Below, piece after piece: positions 1-64,000 of a stretch of 64,000 nt of DNA; the first letter of the stretch is position 1; every line of letters begins with the position of its first letter. The notes under the pieces are model-generated. The model did not search any database. It worked only from the letters and a program-made list of their open reading frames with translations, and was not told the DNA's origin. The stretch is from Myoxocephalus aenaeus (lineage: Eukaryota > Chordata > Actinopteri > Perciformes > Cottidae). The DNA is taken from the NCBI GenBank assembly GCA_038501785.1, contig JBAMJR010000140.1, forward strand, positions 2,162,001-2,226,000, read 5' to 3'. The position numbers and the translations under genes are program-made.

Positions 1-3000
1 ATGTTATGCGGCGTGGAAGGTGTGAGACTGGCAATTAACATGGAAAACAAAGGGTGCCATTGCCTGGCCAATGAAGTGTGTGGAATGAGAACCAAGCATT
101 ATATCTTCGCTGAGACACTTTCCCCGTTGAGAATTATAATTCAAGCTTTGTCCTTGTGTCTGCACAGTTAAATTACGTGGCTGAAACATAATACATATAA
201 ATGGGCCAATATCAAAGACAGCAATGTGCCGCAGAGCCACAGCGATCGCGGTGTTATACCAAACTATTAGAAGTTCCCCAAACGTTTAGAGAGAGTGTAA
301 ACCTCAAACTATTTCCAAAGTTCTCTCTCTCTCGCTCTCTCGCTCAGAGAGTAAAACAGAAAGAAAAGGCGTTTAGATTAAGCACATCTAAGTCCATTCT
401 TCTCCAACACCATTCTCTTGTGTTCTCATTCGCCCATCTTAGCCCAAACAATATATCTCCAAGCTGCAATCTTTTGCTCTGTTTCTGAGGCCTCCGCATG
501 TGTAGATGTTAGATAGCAGGTAATAGCACACCATGAGGGCAGAACAAGGCTCTGTTATCGGCCTCATGCTGATTAGCCTGGTGGAAGAAAACCCCCGGAA
601 CATTAGTCGACACAGGTCGCCTGCAGAACAGAGCTATAAACACACGGCACCTTTCCAACACATTGCCGTAACTGCACATAGCAACACAATACACACTTCG
701 GTATGAGCAAGAAAATGCTTGGACAGAAAAGACCAGTGGCAGCCGCTTTGTTTAGTCCACTTCAGAATGAACATGTAAATTGTACACATGATACAAAAGA
801 GGGTCTGTTACGGCTTGACATATGTTTGCAAAGTAGCTAATGGAAGCAGCTCACATGTATCATACTTGAGAATCTCCTCAAAAGGACAGACATGTGGCTG
901 ATGGATATGCTCGTGGACCAGCTGTGTGGAAAGCAAAGTGAATGCTGAACAGTCAACCTCTTCAGCACTGTTGCCAGACCCCGGACTGCTTGTAATTATT
1001 TTTCCAATGCTTGCCAGGGGTTTGTTTAGGGTATGTAAGTGGAGCGCGGCGCAGGTATTGGTATTTCATTTTGTCAAGGAGCGTCCGCCGGTTCCCCCGG
1101 AGCCCTTACCTTACTTGCTTGGTAAACAAGCAGCCCGGTTGATTTTCTGTCCCCTTCATTCTGCCTCGACTCAGCGAGCGGCTGTCGAACTTAACAAGAT
1201 GGATTTCTGAGTACGTGATGGTGAGGCCTTTTTGGGGCGTACGTGTCCACGGAGGAAACTATCAGTAATAATGGATAAACTGTTGATTCAATTACTTCAG
1301 CTCTGAGGCCGCTGCACATGCCGTTGGAGTCTGGACAGAGCCGCATTGTATCTTTACGACTCCCCGTGGACCATATAGACCCTCCGCATGCAGCCAGTGA
1401 GTGCTGCTGTTTCCTCTGTGGCTTCGTGTGGTGTAAATAAATGTCTCCCGCAGCTCTTCCTGTTGGGTTTTCCTTGCATACACACATGCAGACAACGGGT
1501 GTATATGTTTGCATAAGGCACATTGACACAAACCCATGACATGCACACAGTTCAATGTAAGCTACCATCAACAAGAGCCGCCACGTGTTTAAAGTGGCCG
1601 AAATGAGGCGTGACCCACCGCTGGGCGATCACAGCGGGACTTTGGATGGAGGACTGCAAAGCCAAACACGGATTAGGCAAAGAAAACAAACCTCCATCAA
1701 TGAAAGAAAACACTTTGTGACCGTTGTTTGGACAACCCCCCTCTGAAATACATTTGTTTTTCGGGGTATGAGAGACGGAGGCAGGATGAGAAGAAACATG
1801 TGGCTGTGTGGATGCACAAAGGTTGCGAAAGCTATCGGGTGTGAATGAGTTGAGGGCTTAAGAAGGAAGAGGGTAGAATAGCAGCAGCGTGCACAAATGC
1901 ATATAAGCTGCTACGGTTATCACAATTTCCCCAGTGGCAGAGCGTCTCTTGTGTTGGCCGAACCCCTTTGCTATTCTGTTCTTGATCCTTAAACCACGCA
2001 AACCTGCAGCAGCTCCTTCATGATGAGCCGCCTATTTGAGTTTCAAACGCACGGCATTGAGGCAGCTCTTTGCAGAGGACAACCGGAGGGAAGAGCGGAG
2101 ATTGATTTCTTATTTCACATCATCTTGCTATATTAAGGAAAATGTAAGTTTTGAATGCTACTTCCAGGATCTTCAGGGTCAAAAGGGCAACCCTCTTTCT
2201 GCTACATTTGCTAGCAGTGCACCTTTACCGAGAGGGTGAGTGCTGCTCTATCCTCTGTGGTGGCTATAGATCTGGTGTCAAAGAAGTCAGATAGGCTAAA
2301 AGGTCAGCTGTTAGCCGGTGGTGTTGGGTTTCCAGACTGGTAAACGTACAGTTATGTCTTTAACGGACCATTTTCCTTCCCTTTTTGTTGATGTTAATAC
2401 AATTGCCAAATCCCAAGAGAACCTGGACTCAATCCTGAAAGTGCCATTCAAAATAAATGAACACCAATCCTATAATGCCTCGTTCCATTTAGTGGGAAGA
2501 GCCTTCAGGCTGCATTGGGCAGTAAAATGAAACTTTACTGTGTGCTACAAATGTCCAGGGCGTTAAAAGCTCTGGACAAGAGGATTCCTTTTACTGCTTC
2601 GTTCCTCCGAAGAGGTGGGCCATTTCTGATTACTTTGACAAATTTTAATGCCGGGAAAGCATGAATAGCCCTGCAAGACCCGGCGAATGCAAGTAAAAAT
2701 CGTGTAATTCATTTGTTCAGAAGGGGTAATCTCATCATGCGAAGGACAAGAGAGGACAGTCGAAAGAGAAAACACATTATGAGGAAACAGAGGCGCAGAT
2801 ACAGGGTAGCAGGAAAATGCAGTAATTTTTCATACTTTGAGGATAAAACTCAATCAACCCAGCGCGAATGCCATGTAAATTTCAGTTTTTTTTGGAAGCT
2901 TATGCGTAAAGCCTGCCAACAATGGACAAGCAGAAGCCGGGGTGCATGTTTGACACAATGGGATTGCAAGTTAGAGCCGCATAGGATGCAACAGTTCAAG

Positions 3001-6000
3001 GGAACACAAATGACATCTGCTGCAAATGGGGAATAATCCTCCCACTCGGTATTCCGCGCCACGATCCCCGTCGCCATTGTTTCTAGTCGGCGTGGCGAAC
3101 AACTGAGAGGAGCGGAGAGACAAAGAGAACGGGCGGGTGAGGCAAAGAGAGGAGTTTGCCCATAAGACCCCGGCTGCCTCGAACCTGCCTTTTGTTTTCA
3201 CCAGAAGCCGTCGCGGCTCTCCTGGGAGAGTTTGACGGACAGCTCTCTGTATGCCGGTCTATTATGTGATTCCTATCACACGGCAGAAGCCTCGGTGCTC
3301 CGCTCCTCATCTCCCTCTCATTCAGAGGGCTGAAAATACATATTCCCCCTTTTGCATGCAGACACAAGTTTGTCACTCCCCACACGTCCGGAGGACAAAT
3401 GAAAATGATCAAAATGAAATACACAAAAAAGAAAAGACAATCAAACCAAATAGGGGGAGAGTGCACGTGGAATTTTTGTCATGGCAGACGTGCTGTGTTC
3501 CTTAGCCAGATTAAGGGCAAGGACAGTTAATTGGAGAAGATCCATTGCCATTAAACGTTAAAGGGGAGGTATGGCAAACTCCATGAATAAATCAGCAGCG
3601 GTTATTACAGGAACAGGAGCCCATAGTATAATTAGAGCAGCTAAAACTATGCTCCCCAGCCATTATTCACCACGGGCCCTTGCATGTAAAGATCTGTGTA
3701 CAGACAGGGGCTCCATTACACATAATTTATTCAGAGAGCCAGGGCTTTAAGCAGGGCGGTAAAAGGGCAATTATGTTAAAAATAGCCTCCAAGGTGGTCC
3801 GCGGGAAGGCCACGTCCAGGTATCCTCGTGGAAGTGAGGCGTCCCTGGGTCGAGCCGGCTCCTATTTCTCTGGCGGTTGTGGATCATTAGCCCCGACAGA
3901 GGACGTCCTCTGGACGCTGTGTCACACAGGAATCACCATTACCCCGGACCCCGCTAATATCTCAATCAAGGATGCTGGATACCGTCCTGTGATTGTGCCG
4001 TTCTATCAACCCAATAAAATCACATATTTAAAGCGTCGCTCTCCACGTGAACTTGCCCAATTATCTCGGCTATTAATATGCAGAAGCTGGCAACACCCAC
4101 GGCAGGCCCGGCAACCCAATGGGATCTGCGACCGACGAGGCTGGAGAACAGTCAGCGTTCAAGTGCGGGTCTCTCTCGTCCGTTACATTACATTTAGCTG
4201 ACGCTTTTATCCAAAGCGACATTTTTGCTCGATACACCGTAGACACAGCAACGGGGAGCAATACGGGGTTAAGTGTCTTGCTCAAGGACACACGGACATG
4301 GACTAGCGGAGCCGGGGCTCGAACTATCGATCCTCTGATTGAAAGACGGGGATGCTAACCATTGAGCCACAGTCTTACCATTTACCAATCACTGACGTGG
4401 CTCCATTAGTCTCTTAACATTTGTTTTGAGCAAAAACACATGTTATATTTCTGCATCAATGTAATGGTATCATATACCACGTATGATATATATATTTTCA
4501 AATATCCTCTTACACTACAAGCAAACAGCATGTCAGTTTCATTCAAGAACATCCCCTCGTGACCCAGTGTTCAGTTCCTTCTGTGTTAATGTCACGGAGC
4601 GAATGCACTCCAACAGGCTCCAACCGGAGCTCAGACTATGATGGATCAATTGCAGGCGAGCTGATGAGGCCAACTGGCAGCGAATGTCTGCATTGCAAAT
4701 GCCACTCCATTGCCTGGCTCCCTCCAGCCCGACAACTCCTGGATTAATGAGTGTTTTCTTCAATCATTTGCGCTGCAGAACGAGCACAATGGCACAGGTT
4801 CCCACATTAGTCGCCAAGTCTCTATTCAACGCCATGCAACTCCCCTCTCAACGATATGAAAAACCTCTTTAGATCATGCTGCAATTACCTCAAAATTCGA
4901 AAAGGCATCGAAAAGGTGCCAGGCGCACACGGCTCATGATGGCTGGTTATGGACAAAGTGCTGGGTGGCGTTTCCAAGCTCTATCGTTGACCCATAGTGC
5001 CAGCTGAACCGCTGTGTGGTCCATTGTAAAATTGGGGAAAGTATTGAGGTGGTTAGTGCTTTCCGGTCTATTGAGCACACACCAAACGGAAAGTTCAGGG
5101 CAGACGCTGAATAGTTTGGTAATAGCGGCGCAAGTAGAACAGGATATTAGACTCTGCGCAAGGGCCTGTCAATCATGAGGCTTACGAGGAAAACGTGTCT
5201 GGCATGTGCGAATGCATTACTGCCACTCGGGACACCTCGAGTCTCTTACTTCCCTTTCCTTCCCTCACTCAATCTTGTCCCCCCCATCTAAATGGGATTG
5301 AACTGCGGGGTGTCTGACCAGTTTAGCCCATTTCAACAATGATGGGCTTCAAAGTCATGAAATCCATCTCCTGATGTGATTTGCGAGGCACCTGGAACGC
5401 GATTAAAAGGAGGGACCAAAGTGCCGAGTGACAGAACCAAATGAGAGTCGGTAGGGGATAGCGTTGTTGAGCGTGTTAGCTGTTTAGTCAGGGTAGCTTT
5501 GAAGGCACAGCTTCATTAAAGTGTTAATAGAAAGTAGATAGGGATGCTTACACCTGCTACTACACCTCCCTTCTGAAGACGAACCTCCATGTCCAACAAG
5601 CCAATGAAAAGGCTCGAGGATAAATACTGGCACTGTATTCTTTGGCTCGTTTAATTTACAACTCTATTACCCATAGGCCCCTTTTCATTGTGTGTCTTTG
5701 ATGTAATAATTTCATTAAAAATAATCAACTTACTGTAGCAGTGTGCGCCTTTCAGATAAACGCAACGCACGTGACACCGGATACGTGCCGATTTACAACG
5801 TGTCGCTTTAATTTCGAACAAAGACACTCGAGCCTGCGCTCCATGTATTGACTGAAGCGTTTCTCCTCCGGGGAACTCGTGTCAGCTGCTAGAGTTATTA
5901 CATGTGAGGAACAAGTTGGTAGTTTCCCCGCACCATCTGAACGCTGTGTTATTTCCACTGACGGATTAGGATTTCATATTGGCAAGGATGTCTGTCAGCA

Positions 6001-7704
6001 GGATATTCCACAAAGTCAATTGGGCCCCGCGAGAAGTGGAGGCGAATGTGATCCTGAATTACATCTAATAACGCACACACTGATCTGAGCGCTAGGACAT
6101 AGCAGAACAATAATAGAGACGTGTAAAACGTCGATAACTCTGGTTATTCCAAGAGTGAGGCCTCGTCTTATGAGCCGATGAACTCGTCTCTTCTGTAATA
6201 AACAAACCGCTGTTTCGCCAGAACTAATCAAATTCACAAATAAATGCTGATGCCACTTTGGAACAATTAAGAAGCTTTTTTGATTAAACTCATTGATAAA
6301 ATGTGCATTTGCGATGATGAGAGCGCCATCGTGGAGCGATCTCAGCATCCCGTCCCTTCTACTCGCCTCCTGCGCTCAGTTATATCCAATTATATTTAAT
6401 ACCCGACACTAAGAACATAATGGAAAATCTGTTTACGCTCAGCTGATTGCTCAGTGAAACTCATCCATTGGCGAACTATCGTCTTTCTCCTCAGCGGCAC
6501 TCTGCGCTGAAAGTTTGTGTTGTCCGGGTTCGCGTTGCGGAAAAGTTTTGAGGCTGGACTACGAGGGCTGCTGCAGGGAAGGTGGACCCCGCAGAGCCGA
6601 GTGCAGTGGCCCGAACATGCACCAGCCTGTGGGAGAGTCAGCGATTTCCACAGGTCTCTGGGCTCCGTGTGGAATGGAGTTGGCGGTTATCTGTTATGAT
6701 TAGCCGGTGATGCGAGCGGAGGCAGCGTCTGCTTCGGTCTCAGTCGGAGACTCTGGACTCACACCGTCTTCTTCCTTAGATACAGTCTGTGTGTTTGAGG
6801 GTGTGCATCATTAGACAGTCACTAAAGAGGCCATTTCCTCCTCTCTATTGTGTTTTACCCGCGCTCCACTGGACACGGGGCCATGGGAGATGGAGGCTAA
6901 AAGAGGGGAGGTGGTGGCTGGACAGGACTGTGAGGAATGTGTGTTTATGAAAGCGTCTCCATTTTCCAGTATTGTGCCTTTACTGAGACAGCCGGGGGGG
7001 GAAACAGTGAGATGCATTGAGTGCTTTAGGAGTCACAGGTTACAGTGAGATCTATTCCATTATCTCTCTGGGATGTCAACCAAGGAATGGTCCGGCAATC
7101 AAAGACGTTTTTCTGTAAACAAACCCACATTTCAGCCAGACCTACTTGACCTCTCTCTTGTAACCATCCATCACAGGCCAACTTCCTGGTTCAGTTTTGA
7201 CCCAGCGTACATGCCATAATTTTCACGTGAATTGAGAGATTGCAACCAACATTTTAGGTGCATTTCATTTCATTTTTTTACCTCTGAACAAAGTGGTTGA
7301 GGTAATCCTGCTAAAGTGCTTGCTCGTCTGACTGCTTGTGTGTTTGGCCCCGTCCATCTTAGCGATCGTCTGTATGCTAAATATGAAACGGGGGGAAGAG
7401 GCTGGCTCTGTCTAAAGGTTAGAAAATCTGCCAAAACCAGCACCTCTAAAGTTCACTAGAAAAACACACTGTATCGTATTTGGTCAAACTGTACAAAAAC
7501 CAAAATGTTAAAACAACAATTTGTCGTTTTACGAGGTGAAACTATTTCTTGGAAAGGGACCATTTGCCAGCATGAAACAGCATTTGAGTATTGAGAAAGC
7601 AAATAAGCACATTTCCTCAAATGAAGAACTGCTCCTTCAATCGCACACTCTCGACTCCACGCATGTGTGATGTTCTATGTGGAAAGCATTAACGGCGTAT
7701 TTAC
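1..7704 (-). other. pard3: pard3 intron downstream of the aPKC-region exon (partial)
   Basis: The donor GTAAAT at 7704-7699 opens this intron, which continues past position 1. I see one SINE (about 4183-4375) and otherwise unique-looking AT-rich DNA. No reading frame here resembles the next Par-3 exon (the LGLKKSSSLES region of vertebrates) or any other protein I recognise. Confidence 0.8.
4183..4375 (-). mobile_element. tRNA-derived SINE, copy 1
   Basis: Read on the minus strand, the element starts with a tRNA-like head. It has a box A-like TGGCTCAATGG (4369-4359) and a box B-like AGTTCGAGCCC (4325-4315). A body containing TTGAGCAAGACACTTAACCC follows, and it ends with the tail GCTTTGGATAAAAGCGTCAG and TA-rich repeats. 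The tail is one found in many fish genomes. It shares body and tail with the copy at 22292-22507. The promoter boxes have drifted and no clear target duplication was seen. Confidence 0.8.
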
Positions 7705-61404
<53,700 letters not shown>

Positions 61405-64000
61405 CTGGGAGTAATGGAAAACAAACACATTTGGTAAGAAATATCATGTGGTATTTTACGGATTTCTTTTCATTAGGTACATTTTGCCAGCAGGAGAGCG
61501 GGAAGCTGGGCAGTAAAGCTGAGTGATTGGCAGCCTGTGTGCTCTCACAGTTATGTAACAGTGATATTACTGATTTACAGCCTCATGGAAGCACTATCTC
61601 TCTGAAGAGGGGGAAGTAAATAATATGCATGTGTTTATGTTTGGAAGTGCTCCAGCACCTCCATGTGACTTCATAAATGTCAACTACAAAATATGAGTTT
61701 CTTTAGGTAAACATAGTGACATCCGTTTTCTTGCTTTCATTTAAAAAAGTCACAAACATGTAGTCGGCATGTAGTATACAACAACGTGGCTATGGAAATG
61801 ATCAAATAAGATTACATTTCATATGCATTTTAGATTGATTGACTCATTATGCTTATTTGTAATAAAAAGGGACCTAAACATGTCGTGCCAAACTATCAAA
61901 TGCTTTTACAGTGACTCTTAGAAACTGGCCCGACTCTTGAAACCATTTTCTGAAAGATCCTTTTCATTACAAGCCGCTGCAACATGAGAAACCACCATGC
62001 AGGGATCCAATTATGGGTTTCCACCACGTTCTGCGCGTCCTGTAGTTAATACCAACAGACGCGCTGCCATCGTTGCCATCAGGGCGTGTATCGCGTTTTT
62101 TTTTCAAGAAGTAAAAATGAAAACATGTCCCCAGATTCTAAATAGAGTTTCAATGCTATGAACCAAAATTGAGTGTTTATGATAAGCGCATGTGGACTTT
62201 AAAACCACTGTTGTGCGCTATGGTCGGAATAAAGAGCGGTTAGGGACCAGAATAAGCAGAGGAAAGTGAACGGTTATGAGTATCAAGATGCTGTTCAATA
62301 CCCTCTTAAAAATGTAGTGCACTACACGTAAATAGCACAAAAAAAAATGCTGTTTTCTCAATCATCCATCCACCATGTTGCCAGATGTTTTAACTAAAAA
62401 AAAACATGCAGGTCAGGAGCCATGTCTGATTCAGGGCAACCCTCTACTATACATAGATGGTTCAACGTTTGCATAATGTGAAAAGCAGTGCTCATCATTT
62501 GCTCATCAATAGTTCATCAAAAGAGGAATAATTCTTACTGATGTACCATTGAGGCGGTGCTACATTCCCTTTTCAAGTGCAGTGAGTGGTGAGCTGAGAA
62601 AACACTTAAGATAGCAGCTGTTGCTTGAGGTTTTAAGGCTGACCTTTACGGTGCATTTAATGAATATGAATCGCCGGTCGGGAGGAAGTAGGCAAATACA
62701 ATAACGGATAAATAAGAGGCTCTCAGGCCTGACCTTTTCTGCTGACCAGACCTGGACTTGTCAAATAAAAGCAAAAAAAATGTCAGCCAGGGAACACGGT
62801 AAAGGCAAATAAATTGTGTTTGTCGGGTTATTCTTTGATACAATATTCAAAAAGCCCCAATAACCCTGCTACATAATGCTATTAGCTGAGTCATTAGGAA
62901 CGGTGTTCAGAGAGGTACATTCCACCATGCATAACCTAGCCGGCGGCGTTTCCAGCAGTCGAATGGGGAAAGACGCGTTACGCCTTCAGCCGAGGCTTCT
63001 CTGATGGTAACAACAGTGATTAGCATTCATGTCAAAGTCGCAGCTCGTTTCACCGAGCTGTCAGCACCTCTGATGGTTCGTCATGACCTACTTTTCCCGC
63101 CACGTCTCTTTAGAAGTCTGTCGAACTCTCGGTCGCGTCGCTGACAGCGACGGCGTTGACGAACGAGAAACACAAAGGAGGGAGGACGGCAACTTTCTCG
63201 TTGGCTTCTGCACACAAGCAAACTTGCGGGGAGGTGATGAAGAGGTTGCTCATGAAGGTGAAAAAGTTTCGCTGTTGAGGATAACGACGTGCTATGACTC
63301 CTCCTCAGTGCGCCGCGGTAGCTAAGCAGACAGAAACCGCCGCCGCCGTTTATGTTGAACGTTAAATCTGCAGAGTTTGTCTTCATGAAAGACAAACTTT
63401 TAGTTTGCCACGGCAATCAGTGTCCTACTCCGAAATTAAACTTGAGAGAAGACTGGTGAGCAAACAGGTGACCATGTGACTTTGCAGATTTCTAAACCAG
63501 GCTACATTGGTCATCACTCCATGCCCAGTACTACTCTACCTATAGGCGATGGATTCAGATCCATTATAGTGCTCTTTTCCCCTTTCCACTGTGACCCCCC
63601 ATGTGTTTCCCCTCTTCTGGTTCACACAGCCTAATGAATCAGGACCCCTGCCCATTGTAAGATCATTAAGGACCTCCAAGCAGGTAATTAGGAGAATGCG
63701 TCTCTAACAGGCCTGCAGTAATTAACCACTGACGTCTGTATTTTGGGTAATAGGAGACCGAAATAAAAGTAATTGTATCCTTTCTGGATTAGTTGGAATC
63801 CTGGCTCCAATAAGCCAATTAAACAGCAAACATGAGGAGAGGCTGAGGCACATTAGAATGACTTAATGGGGTGCGCATGTCCTTTTCGGGCTGCAGTATT
63901 TGATTAGGGCACTCTTGTTAATTTGCCAAGCAAGATCTGCTCCTGCCACTCGGAACTCAGGCCCACTTAGGGCCGACTCACAACAATTACAACAAGTCAA
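61405..64000 (-). other. pard3: pard3 intron upstream of PDZ2 (partial)
   Basis: This is the intron before the first PDZ2 exon, ending with the acceptor CTCCCAG. I found no exon, transposon or long repeat to the window edge. Position 63083-63420 is locally GC-rich with open frames on both strands, but none resembles Par-3 or another known family. Confidence 0.75.

Noticed and set aside
3680..4201. A 173-codon plus-strand frame
   Set aside because: It ends inside a SINE and has no recognisable domain or conserved-looking block.
4315..4369. A possible tRNA gene (box A and box B on the minus strand)
   Set aside because: The boxes belong to the head of a SINE, with the SINE body and tail following; no cloverleaf with a good acceptor stem is apparent.
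63083..63420. Overlapping frames on both strands near the right edge, considered as an upstream pard3 exon
   Set aside because: Neither translation resembles the PDZ1-PDZ2 linker or any Par-3 segment, and no matching splice phase is evident.

Overview
The window is vertebrate genomic DNA, almost certainly from a teleost fish. The evidence is long AT-rich introns packed with long (CA/GT)n tracts, tRNA-derived SINEs with the 3' tail seen in many fish genomes, and small non-autonomous DNA transposons of hAT and piggyBac type, around exons whose protein is very close to vertebrate PARD3. The species cannot be named from the sequence.

One gene explains all the convincing coding sequence: pard3 (Par-3, the cell-polarity scaffold), transcribed on the minus strand and running through the whole window. 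Seven internal exons can be placed to the base. In transcript order they are 61404-61265 and 60762-60634 (PDZ2), 47326-47138 and 46624-46454 (PDZ3), 34014-33867 and 21984-21798 (linker after PDZ3), and 7853-7705 (the conserved aPKC-binding and phosphorylation region). All seven join in one frame: 1113 nt, 371 codons. The exons for the N-terminal domain and PDZ1 lie beyond position 64000, and those for the C-terminal tail lie below position 1. The intron inside PDZ3 uses a GC donor instead of GT.

Layout from low to high coordinate: 1-7704 is an intron with one SINE. 7854-21797 is a 13.9 kb intron holding a 3.6 kb 12-bp minisatellite (9235-12844) and a dense set of GT and CA repeats close to the exon at 21798-21984. 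21985-33866 is an intron with a second SINE, a TTAA-flanked piggyBac-like element, and two inverted copies of one terminal-inverted-repeat element. 34015-46453 is an intron with a 334-bp palindromic element, a hAT-type fold-back element with a perfect 8-bp target duplication, and a 27-bp minisatellite. 47327-60633 is a 13.3 kb intron with a LINE 3' fragment, another hAT-type element and a further inverted-repeat element. 61405-64000 is intron with nothing recognised.

Par-3, Par-6 and atypical PKC form the apical polarity complex. This segment carries the two PDZ domains usually linked to phosphoinositide and adhesion-protein or phosphatase binding, and the region that binds and is phosphorylated by aPKC. 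No second protein gene, structural RNA gene or CRISPR array is supported. The most unusual non-coding feature is the 12-bp minisatellite built from two unit types in a non-random, partly duplicated order.
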